Assembly: GCA_937967755.1 (NCBI GenBank) | Contig: CALBTA010000159.1 | Span: 1-5,277 of the forward strand | DNA from: an uncultured Planctomycetaceae bacterium | GTDB lineage: Bacteria; Planctomycetota; Planctomycetia; Pirellulales; Pirellulaceae | Direction: 5' to 3' | Length of the DNA stretch: 5,277 nt | Part shown: piece after piece, positions 1-4,409 of the stretch | How positions within the stretch are numbered: the stretch's first letter is position 1 | Layout of the letters: every line of letters begins with the position of its first letter | Notes under the pieces: model-generated | The model's database searches: none | Told to the model about the DNA's origin: nothing | Seen by the model: the letters and a program-made list of their open reading frames with translations, nothing else | Made by a program: the position numbers and the translations under genes

Positions 1-280
1 GACGTTCAATCTCCGGCAGTTCATCGGCGACCGCGCCCGAGTATTCGTCAACTTTCAGCCTCAGTTTTCGGCGTAGCAGTTGCGTTTCCACCGCGGACCC
101 CAACTGGTCAAGCGACTTGTTGCATTCGCGCAACACGGCGTCGATTTCTTCGGCTTCCGGCGCTTCATCGTCCGCGACGGCCCGCACAAGCGATAGAAAC
201 TTTTCGCTACGTGCCTTGCGATTCCGCCGCCGCAACTCGGCGACGTTGCGGCCAACTTTTCCAAGCGTGTCCTTGCTCAT
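1..280 (-). CDS. Hypothetical helical protein, 3' end outside window
   Basis: I do not recognise this protein. An open frame of 93 codons runs from an ATG at 280-278 to the window edge without a stop, so the C-terminus is missing. The ATG overlaps the TGA of the M41-like peptidase gene as ATGA, and an AGGAG Shine-Dalgarno site lies 5 nt upstream inside that gene. The start is therefore well supported and the two genes are probably translationally coupled. The protein begins MSKDTLGKVGRNVAELRRRN, is rich in Arg, Lys, Glu and Leu, and has long stretches without Gly or Pro, which suggests a mostly helical and possibly coiled-coil protein. There is no signal peptide or membrane segment, so it is probably cytoplasmic. 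Coupling to the peptidase suggests the two act together, for example as partner or substrate, but this is inference only. Confidence 0.75.
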   Translation of the reverse strand, partial: MSKDTLGKVGRNVAELRRRNRKARSEKFLSLVRAVADDEAPEAEEIDAVLRECNKSLDQLGSAVETQLLRRKLRLKVDEYSGAVADELPEIER

Positions 281-897
281 GTTTGCTCCTGCAATTGCTG
301 CGTGATGGGATCAAAATCCTCTAAGCGTGCCGGTTCGCCACCGATCGCTGCCGCTGTTTCGTGAAGTTCCAATAGACGAAACGCCACACTCACAATTGCC
401 CGCCAGTTGCGGCGTACCAGCAGTTCCGCCCGGGCTTGTGCCCGTTCGATTTCCCACTCGATAAATGATTCGCCCGCCAGCAAACCCACAAGCGCCCTGG
501 CTTTGAATCGCATATCGGATAGATCGTCGCTGTCACCAGGGTCATCGTCGGGGGCCAATAATCGGACCGCTTCACCGCCGGCGGCGAGGATGACGAGTTT
601 CTCTTGTGTGACGGCGATCTCATCGCCCTTGCGTTCGACCATCGGGTATTGGTTCGTGATAGTCCGGCCGCCGTCGGGCTCATCGATGCAAACGCCCACA
701 ACCGGTTGTCCGAAAGTCTTGGCGGCAACCACATGGGCCGCCTCGTGCAACGCCGTCAGCGTTTGAAGCGGCCACTTCTCGTAGAGCTGTTGCAGCCGGG
801 CAAAGTCGTCAGTTTCGACGCGCAAGCCACCCAGCGCGTCGATTTCGCGCGTGGCGGTGAAGCGGAAAACTGCGATTTGCTTGGTGTCTTCTTTCAT
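277..897 (-). CDS. Stand-alone M41 (FtsH-type) metallopeptidase domain protein
   Basis: This is a 206-residue protein that looks like the peptidase domain of FtsH without the AAA+ ATPase or membrane helices. Seen: a zinc motif HEAAH at residues 51-55 (H51 and H55 as ligands, E52 catalytic); a segment LAAGGEAVRLL at 104-114, resembling the LGGRAAEEL helix of FtsH; and SDDLSDMRFKARALV from 123, matching the FtsH SNDLxxAT region, where D125 would be the third zinc ligand. Known: family M41 uses HExxH plus this Asp. FtsH is about 600-650 residues, so this is only the protease part. With no ATPase it probably cleaves unfolded or specific substrates, or borrows an unfoldase. The ATG at 897 is preferred because AGGA lies 5 nt upstream; an in-frame GTG at 909 would add four residues but lacks good spacing. 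It follows the HTH gene by 30 nt and overlaps the next gene by 4 nt. Substrate unknown. Confidence 0.8.
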   Translation of the reverse strand: MKEDTKQIAVFRFTATREIDALGGLRVETDDFARLQQLYEKWPLQTLTALHEAAHVVAAKTFGQPVVGVCIDEPDGGRTITNQYPMVERKGDEIAVTQEKLVILAAGGEAVRLLAPDDDPGDSDDLSDMRFKARALVGLLAGESFIEWEIERAQARAELLVRRNWRAIVSVAFRLLELHETAAAIGGEPARLEDFDPITQQLQEQT

Positions 898-927
898 GGA
901 GTTCCTCACCCCTCGCGCTCAACCTTA

Positions 928-1182
928 TCAACGGAGCGATAAAGGGAGCTGCGAGGGGCGATTTGCGAAACCGGCCGGCAATGTGAATTCCCCGTTCGCC
1001 GGCACGCGATGCGCCGCCACGTATTTCCGCAAGTCGGCCTCATCGAAAAGCGGATCGTCGGAAGACGGCAGCACGATATACGGCAGTTCCCCCGCGCTGA
1101 CCATCGCCAACACCTGACGTTTGGTCAGCCGAAGCATGCGCGCCGCCTCGGCAATCGTCATCAACTGCTCGGTGGGATTCAT
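928..1182 (-). CDS. Excisionase/MerR-type helix-turn-helix protein (84 aa)
   Basis: A small DNA-binding protein is predicted. Residues 8-55 fit the winged HTH domain shared by MerR and excisionase proteins: MTIAEAARMLRLTKRQVLAM forms the two helices, followed by the AGELPYIVLP wing and an FDEADLRKYV helix. The residues after about 60 look unstructured. Proteins of this type act as recombination directionality factors beside integrases, or as small repressors in mobile elements. Its place near a tRNA attachment site fits either role. The start is uncertain: the ATG at 1182 has no clear Shine-Dalgarno site, an internal ATG at 1161 would begin exactly at MTIAEAAR, and the open frame extends upstream to 1263 with an unconvincing N-terminus. 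It lies 87 nt after the other HTH gene and 30 nt before the peptidase gene, so it is probably in the same transcript. Confidence 0.72.
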   Translation of the reverse strand: MNPTEQLMTIAEAARMLRLTKRQVLAMVSAGELPYIVLPSSDDPLFDEADLRKYVAAHRVPANGEFTLPAGFANRPSQLPLSLR

Positions 1183-1269
1183 GGTTCGACAAGTAGATGC
1201 CGGTGAATCGCACCGAAATAGCGAACTGCGAGATTCTCCCCAGCATTCCCCACCGTGCCCCAAAATTCC

Positions 1270-1473
1270 TCAATCGGCGGACGCCCTGGGCGGCGGCAAC
1301 GGCCGGTGAAGCTGGCGCATCGGCACTTGCCACCGCCTTCCCACCTGAATCGCCCCATCAATCTCCCCGCTACGCAACCACCGCAACATCGTCTTGCGGT
1401 CGCAGCGAAAGTCAGCGGCCAAGTAGGTCACCGTCAGCGGCGGCGATAGTTGGTGCTCCCGTTCGGCTTCCAT
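1270..1473 (-). CDS. Small excisionase-type helix-turn-helix protein (67 aa)
   Basis: This 67-residue protein is nearly all one HTH domain. LTVTYLAADFRCDRKTMLRW at residues 13-32 gives the two helices; LRSGEIDGAIQVGRRWQVP at 33-51 matches the excisionase-family pattern of SGEL...(V)GRRW(R)IP, where the strand-turn contacts DNA; MRQLHR starts the last helix. The C-terminus is a proline-rich tail. The ATG at 1473 is supported by GAGG 6 nt upstream. Known: such proteins bend att-site DNA to promote excision, or choose promoters in genomic islands. It is the most clearly supported gene next to the tRNA-Cys fragment, so an excisionase-like role is reasonable but not shown. It resembles the 84-residue HTH protein downstream only at fold level, so the two are probably not a recent duplication. 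Confidence 0.75.
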   Translation of the reverse strand: MEAEREHQLSPPLTVTYLAADFRCDRKTMLRWLRSGEIDGAIQVGRRWQVPMRQLHRPLPPPRASAD

Positions 1474-1490
1474 GCGCGGCCTCGGATCGC

Positions 1491-1631
1491 CTATGCCTTG
1501 CGGCTGCTGAGAAACATGCGAAGGAATTCGCGGTCGGCCTCACTCAATTCGTCGCACCGTTCGACGTGGCCCAGCAGACCGGCAATCGACGTTTTGGCTT
1601 GCGCATGACTTGCGCGGCCTTCGATGCTCAA
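1491..1631 (-). CDS. Possible 46-aa ORF next to the attachment site
   Basis: This is a tentative small gene. The frame upstream of the HTH gene ends with TAG 17 nt before its ATG. Its last 46 codons read like real protein, with segments such as SIAGLLGHVERCDELSEADR followed by a Phe/Leu/Arg-rich helix (EFLRMFLSSRKA). The frame stays open further upstream, but there it reads across the antisense of the tRNA fragment, which cannot be genuine coding sequence. A start on the element side is therefore needed, and TTG at 1631 (giving MSIEGRASHA) is the best candidate, although no strong Shine-Dalgarno site precedes it. The product would be a cytoplasmic helical peptide of unknown function, first gene of the leftward operon. 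It could equally be the untranslated leader of that operon. Confidence 0.4.
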   Translation of the reverse strand: MSIEGRASHAQAKTSIAGLLGHVERCDELSEADREFLRMFLSSRKA

Positions 1632-1668
1632 AATCTTCGCGTTTCCCGCTAATTTTTCAGCAGAGGTT

Positions 1669-1714
1669 GCGGATTGCAAATCCGCCACCGCGGGTTCGAA
1701 TCCCGCCCGCGCCT
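1669..1714 (+). tRNA. 3' fragment of tRNA-Cys(GCA), probable att site of an integrated element
   Basis: Partial tRNA without a 5' half. Seen in order: anticodon stem GCGGA (1669-1673) paired with TCCGC (1681-1685); loop TTGCAAA with anticodon GCA (1676-1678); variable bases CACC; T stem GCGGG/CCCGC around loop TTCGAAT (1690-1706); acceptor 3' strand CCGCGCC (1707-1713); and T at 1714, the U73 discriminator typical of tRNA-Cys. No CCA is encoded. The matching acceptor 5' strand GGCGCGG and a D arm are absent upstream, where the sequence is AT-rich. Known: tyrosine recombinases often integrate in the anticodon arm or 3' end of tRNA genes, leaving such a duplicate. By geometry the element lies to the left (below 1669) and the intact tRNA-Cys is at its other end. 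The 5' limit of the duplicated core is uncertain and could reach about 1660. Confidence 0.82.
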
Positions 1715-1733
1715 CTTTGGATCGCCTGTCACG

Positions 1734-1758
1734 TAAGCCCTTGTACTGCAAGGGCTTA
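1734..1758 (+). terminator. Perfect 10-bp hairpin after the tRNA-Cys fragment
   Basis: TAAGCCCTTG (1734-1743) and CAAGGGCTTA (1749-1758) are perfectly complementary around the loop TACTG. On the plus strand it is followed by GTTGTTTCTT, a poor T-tract. It sits 19 nt after the tRNA fragment, where a tRNA terminator would be expected, so it may be the original tRNA-Cys terminator, left on the chromosomal side after integration. It could instead be a protein-binding palindrome linked to recombination. Confidence 0.5.
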
Positions 1759-2019
1759 GTTGTTTCTTGGTGCATTATTCGGGGGCGCTGTGAATCTGCA
1801 AGGCGGCTTCGTTGTTGGCACCCTGCCATACCCGCCCTCCTGCTGATTCGGAGGCGAATTTGCGCGGTCGTTCTTTCCTTCGGTACGATGTTCGGATCAA
1901 TAATTCAATTGACCCAAACGCTGGGCAACCCGGAAAAGCCTACACTCCAATGGATTGTTGCCTCAGATAAACTACACCGGGAATAGGGCAATAGACCGCT
2001 GATTAGTGAGAGTGGACGA
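1759..2019. other. Noncoding spacer between att site and the plus-strand gene group
   Basis: No convincing gene is seen here on either strand. The open frames that cross it depend on reading through the tRNA fragment or antisense to the downstream gene. It contains one short hairpin (ATTCG-GAGG-CGAAT at 1846-1859). A TTGACC at 1909-1914 and a TACACT at 1941-1946 resemble promoter boxes, but the 26-nt spacing is too wide for a standard sigma-70 promoter. The promoter for the gene starting at 2020 probably lies in this stretch but cannot be fixed. Confidence 0.5.
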
Positions 2020-2601
2020 ATGACTGGGGACGAAATGCGGAAGTCTATTGAAGGGCTCGAAGGACGAATCCGACGGCATGTGATGGATCATCCACCGAGT
2101 TGCTTGAGCGGATTCGAACCGTGGCTGGTGGTTCACGCCGATGGGGCGTGGAATGGGCAGACCGAGTGGGGAATCCAATGTGCATGCGGCGGTGAGGTTG
2201 GGGAGGTGTTGGGTTACTCGCTGGCCGACCTCAACCCGCGGTACGAAGGCCCGTTGCTGTTTGTTACCCCGCTGGCGTTTCAGTGCTGCCGTTGCGAACG
2301 AGTGACCGAGATCATCGACACCGACCGCCATGGTTACGACGGCGAGAACAAACAGAAGTTTGGCGGCGTTGGGGCAGCGACCTACCGTGGCGAGGGAGAA
2401 AGAAAGACGTTCAACTGCGGTGAGTGCGGGAAGACGCATTTCACCGTGACCGCCGGCTTTCAGTATTCCGACTTCGATCACGTTGAAGACGAACCGGACT
2501 TAGAACCGGTTGCCCAAGACTACTTCGACTGGTTCGTCAGCACGGGCGTTTGCGCCGCTTGCGGCAAGAGCCAATGCATTGGGGATTATGAGTTGGCGTG
2601 A
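2020..2601 (+). CDS. Cysteine-rich hypothetical protein, probably zinc-binding
   Basis: I do not recognise a family for this 193-residue protein. Its cysteines come in close pairs: C54-x-C56 (with GG after it), C89-C90-x-C92, C133-x-x-C136 followed by GKTHF, and C178-x-x-C181 followed by GKSQC186. The CGEC-GK and CAAC-GK knuckles are typical of zinc ribbons, so two structural zinc sites (C54/C56 with C89/C92, and C133/C136 with C178/C181) are plausible. The region 100-128 is Gly-rich and polar, and 151-172 is acidic (DFDHVEDEPDLEP). There is no signal peptide or membrane segment, so it should be cytoplasmic. The ATG at 2020 is preceded by GAGAG about 8 nt away, a modest ribosome site. Its stop overlaps or nearly touches the next gene, suggesting co-transcription with the membrane protein downstream. 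A competing antisense frame at 1972-2481 lacks comparable motifs. Confidence 0.7.
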   Translation: MTGDEMRKSIEGLEGRIRRHVMDHPPSCLSGFEPWLVVHADGAWNGQTEWGIQCACGGEVGEVLGYSLADLNPRYEGPLLFVTPLAFQCCRCERVTEIIDTDRHGYDGENKQKFGGVGAATYRGEGERKTFNCGECGKTHFTVTAGFQYSDFDHVEDEPDLEPVAQDYFDWFVSTGVCAACGKSQCIGDYELA

Positions 2602-2606
2602 TCAAA

Positions 2607-2867
2607 ATGAGTCATCGCTTCCAATTCAATCTGCGGAAGTTGTTCCTGCTGACGACTGTTTCAGCGGTGCTGCTGGGTATCGGGGTTGCACTGGGGCTCA
2701 ACGCCGTCCTCCAGATCGGTGTCTATGTAGGGCTGCTCCTGACGGGTGGAACTCTGTTTTGTGCGATAGCGTTTCTAGCAATGTTGGTCGTGATCTACAC
2801 GCCGAAGCAGCCTTTTCAGCGCGAGCAGCGGCGCGACCCGCCGCCGCATACCCGTTTCCCATTGTAG
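2607..2867 (+). CDS. Small two-helix membrane protein of planctomycete type
   Basis: This 86-residue protein has two predicted membrane helices, roughly residues 12-31 (LFLLTTVSAVLLGIGVALGL) and 37-63, then a polar Arg/Pro-rich tail (QREQRRDPPPH). The opening RFQFNLRKLFLLTTVSAVLL matches a pattern seen in very many small planctomycete membrane proteins (RFSLRTLLLLTT-type), whose function is unknown. Positive charges precede the first helix, so the N-terminus is probably cytoplasmic, which would also place the tail in the cytoplasm. The start is uncertain: an in-frame GTG at 2598 overlaps the upstream TGA as GTGA and would add three residues, while the ATG at 2607 gives the usual short N-terminus. 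Neither has a clear Shine-Dalgarno site. It lies between a cysteine-rich protein and a candidate lipoprotein and is likely co-transcribed with both. No enzymatic motif is seen. Confidence 0.72.
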   Translation: MSHRFQFNLRKLFLLTTVSAVLLGIGVALGLNAVLQIGVYVGLLLTGGTLFCAIAFLAMLVVIYTPKQPFQREQRRDPPPHTRFPL

Positions 2868-2877
2868 CCATCCGTAC

Positions 2878-3309
2878 ATGAGACGCCTAAAAATCAAGTT
2901 CAGCGCGCACGTCATCCTGTTTTCGGTTGCATTGCTCAGCATCGGGTGTCGGCCCAAACCGAACGTGGATGCCGATGCCGAGCATCCAAACGCCACGCCT
3001 GAATTGCAATTCGCGCTTACGGCCCAGCCGCAGCGAGCGGTGTTTCTGACTGAACAAGGCTGGACTGGTGCCGGGGGAGATCCTGTTTACGTTGCCGGCG
3101 TGGGCTACCGGGCACGGCTACATGGGCGGATGATCGTCCTGACATCGCCGGCGCAGCAACTGATCGAGGAAAAGGCGGGGCAGCGCCATCGCAAGGGGCT
3201 GAAGACGATTCTTGTAGAAGCCGACGTTCACCTCGAAGCAACTAGCTCACACGGTCACTCGATCTACTCAGTCGTGATCGATGAACTGCACGACGCCCAG
3301 TGGAGGTAG
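2878..3309 (+). CDS. Putative lipoprotein of unknown function
   Basis: A 143-residue protein starts 10 nt after the membrane protein gene. It has a type II signal sequence: a basic start MRRLKIK, a hydrophobic stretch AHVILFSVALLSIG and a cysteine at residue 24. The lipobox (S-I-G-C) is imperfect because Ser stands where Leu is usual at -3, so lipidation is likely but not certain. A polar linker of about 20 residues follows, then a compact soluble domain with several predicted beta strands (YVAGVGYRARLHGRMIVLTS; KTILVEADVHLEAT; SIYSVVIDEL). No catalytic motif is seen and no family is recognised. No Shine-Dalgarno site precedes the ATG, which fits co-translation from the upstream gene or the weak use of such sites in this phylum. 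It converges on the metallophosphoesterase gene, with 44 nt between the stops. Confidence 0.68.
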   Translation: MRRLKIKFSAHVILFSVALLSIGCRPKPNVDADAEHPNATPELQFALTAQPQRAVFLTEQGWTGAGGDPVYVAGVGYRARLHGRMIVLTSPAQQLIEEKAGQRHRKGLKTILVEADVHLEATSSHGHSIYSVVIDELHDAQWR

Positions 3310-3353
3310 CTAACTTGCCGAGTTGGAGTTGCGGAATGCTCCTAATGCAAGTC

Positions 3354-4271
3354 TTAATCCTTCTGCCTCCGAAAGCCGGTGATGCGGATCGTCCCGTCGG
3401 CGGCGACGTCCATGGTTGAGTAACCGCTGTTTTCCGCGCCGCTGCCTTCAACCATGGCGCGATGCACGCAGTAGTGGATGCCGCCGATTTCTTTCAAGTC
3501 GTTTTGATGGCTATGCCCTTGGAAGACGGCCAACACTTTGCCGGATTGTTCCAGCACTTTGCGAACTTGCGCGGCGTTCTTCACGCCGTGGTTGTTGCTG
3601 ACGTCGAGCCGCTGATGCACGAACACGACCGTTTTACTGCTGGTTGATTTCAGATCGGCCTCCAGCCACTCGATCTCCTCAGCCGGAATGTTGGGGTCGG
3701 TCCACGTAAAGTTCTTGCGGCCGTAGGGCGTGCCGTCGCCGCGGAAGCAAGCGTCGAGTACGACGAAGTGAAACCCTCCGGCGTCGAACGAGTAATACGA
3801 CTTCTCCTTTTCCACGCCGTCGAGAAACTCATCTTTCGTAAGCGTATGAACGCAGTGATTGCCGAGAACATAGTGCTTCTCGCCCGGCAGCGCGGCGAAC
3901 TGTTGGTTAATGCGTTTGAGGTACTTCTTCTCAACATCAACCGAATCAGCCGCGTCGATGAAATCGCCGAGTTCGACGACGTGATCGGGCTGGACTTTTT
4001 GAAACTGCTCACCGGCTTCATCCAATTTGGTAAGCGTTTCCCGATAGTGCCGCGAGCCGGCGGACGGTTTGTCGGCATAGTGCAGGTCGGTGACCATTCC
4101 AATGCGAACTTGACGATCAAACTCACCCGCGATCAACGCAGAAACCCGCGATGCTCCGATTCCTGCGCCTACCAAGAAAAGCGATCCGCGTTCGATAAAT
4201 GCCCTGCGGGAACTACGCGCTTGACGTTCGACTGAACTTCTGCCAAGTAACATCTCATCACTGCTCTTCAT
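3354..4271 (-). CDS. Tat-exported calcineurin-like metallophosphoesterase
   Basis: This 305-residue enzyme should hydrolyse phosphoester bonds with a two-metal centre outside the cytoplasm; the substrate is unknown. The N-terminus has a twin-arginine motif SRRAFIE (residues 21-27) and a hydrophobic stretch SLFLVGAGIGASRVSAL, a Tat signal, so the protein would be folded with its metals before export. The metal-binding blocks of the family appear in order: DLH (D62, H64), GDF (D103), GNH (N138, H139), VFVHQ (H219) and GHSH (H253, H255). GNH is followed by Cys rather than the usual Asp. The length suits a single-domain family member. The ATG at 4271 has AGGGA about 9 nt upstream; a second ATG at codon 7 would keep the Tat motif. 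A hairpin with T-tracts between it and the PEP-CTERM gene suggests its own promoter in 4272-4335, though none is clear. Confidence 0.9.
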   Translation of the reverse strand: MKSSDEMLLGRSSVERQARSSRRAFIERGSLFLVGAGIGASRVSALIAGEFDRQVRIGMVTDLHYADKPSAGSRHYRETLTKLDEAGEQFQKVQPDHVVELGDFIDAADSVDVEKKYLKRINQQFAALPGEKHYVLGNHCVHTLTKDEFLDGVEKEKSYYSFDAGGFHFVVLDACFRGDGTPYGRKNFTWTDPNIPAEEIEWLEADLKSTSSKTVVFVHQRLDVSNNHGVKNAAQVRKVLEQSGKVLAVFQGHSHQNDLKEIGGIHYCVHRAMVEGSGAENSGYSTMDVAADGTIRITGFRRQKD

Positions 4272-4345
4272 GCGCGAGTGTCCCTGTGGGTATTGAACTA
4301 GCCAAATATTGAGTCGCTGACGAAGGTTCCAGCGCGCAAAAAATC

Positions 4346-4383
4346 ACCCGCGATTCGCGGCTGCGAGCCACATCATCGCGGGT
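4346..4383 (-). terminator. Nested hairpin terminator, T-tracts on both strands
   Basis: ACCCGCGAT (4346-4354) pairs with ATCGCGGGT (4375-4383) in a perfect 9-bp stem. The 20-nt loop contains a second small hairpin, GGCT-GCG-AGCC (4359-4369). On the minus strand the stem is followed by GA and six T (complement of 4338-4343), giving an intrinsic terminator 27 nt after the stop of the LamG-like gene. On the plus strand the stem runs into TTTTT (4383-4387), so it could also stop transcription from the other side. Confidence 0.8.
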
Positions 4384-4409
4384 TTTTGAGGCTTCGTTTG
4401 GTCAATGTT

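Larger units (their letters stand above)
1..1668. mobile_element. Right end of a putative integrative element (left end outside window)
   Basis: This interval is inferred to be integrated DNA because it ends at an orphan 3' fragment of tRNA-Cys and carries typical island genes, all on the minus strand: a tiny ORF, two excisionase-like HTH genes, a stand-alone M41-like peptidase and a helical protein. No integrase, transposase, phage structural gene or conjugation gene is visible, so its class (prophage, integrative conjugative element, satellite or degraded island) cannot be told. The right limit is the start of the tRNA-derived sequence; the left limit should be an intact tRNA-Cys upstream of position 1. 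Confidence 0.62.

Noticed and set aside
604..942. Plus-strand frame of 112 codons opposite the M41-like peptidase
   Set aside because: It is antisense to a gene with clear zinc-protease motifs and a good ribosome site, and carries no recognisable domain.
1197..1652. Plus-strand frame of 151 codons opposite the HTH genes
   Set aside because: The composition is Ala/Pro/Ser/Arg-rich and low in structure, as expected for the antisense of GC-rich coding DNA. The minus strand encodes recognisable HTH domains.
1630..1714. A complete tRNA-Cys gene
   Set aside because: The 5' acceptor strand GGCGCGG and a D arm able to pair were looked for upstream of 1669 and are not present.
1632..1829. Upstream extension of the minus-strand frame ending at 1491, which contains AGFEPAVADLQSA
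   Set aside because: This phrase is the usual product of translating the T arm and anticodon arm of a tRNA gene in antisense. The stretch overlaps the tRNA-Cys fragment and chromosomal sequence, so only the part below 1632 was kept as a possible ORF.
1909..1946. TTGACC and TACACT as a promoter for the gene at 2020
   Set aside because: The 26-nt spacer is far outside the 16-18 nt range of sigma-70 promoters.
1624..1986. Plus-strand frame of 120 codons containing CKSATAGSNPARAS
   Set aside because: It is the sense translation of the same tRNA fragment (a well-known false protein signature), with noncoding spacer on each side and no ribosome site.
1972..2481. Minus-strand frame of 169 codons opposite the cysteine-rich gene
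   Set aside because: It has no domain, signal or motif, while the plus-strand frame has ordered cysteine knuckles and touches the next gene. It is most likely an antisense shadow.
3310..3353. Terminator between the convergent lipoprotein and metallophosphoesterase genes
   Set aside because: Only short, imperfect inverted repeats and no T-tract were found.
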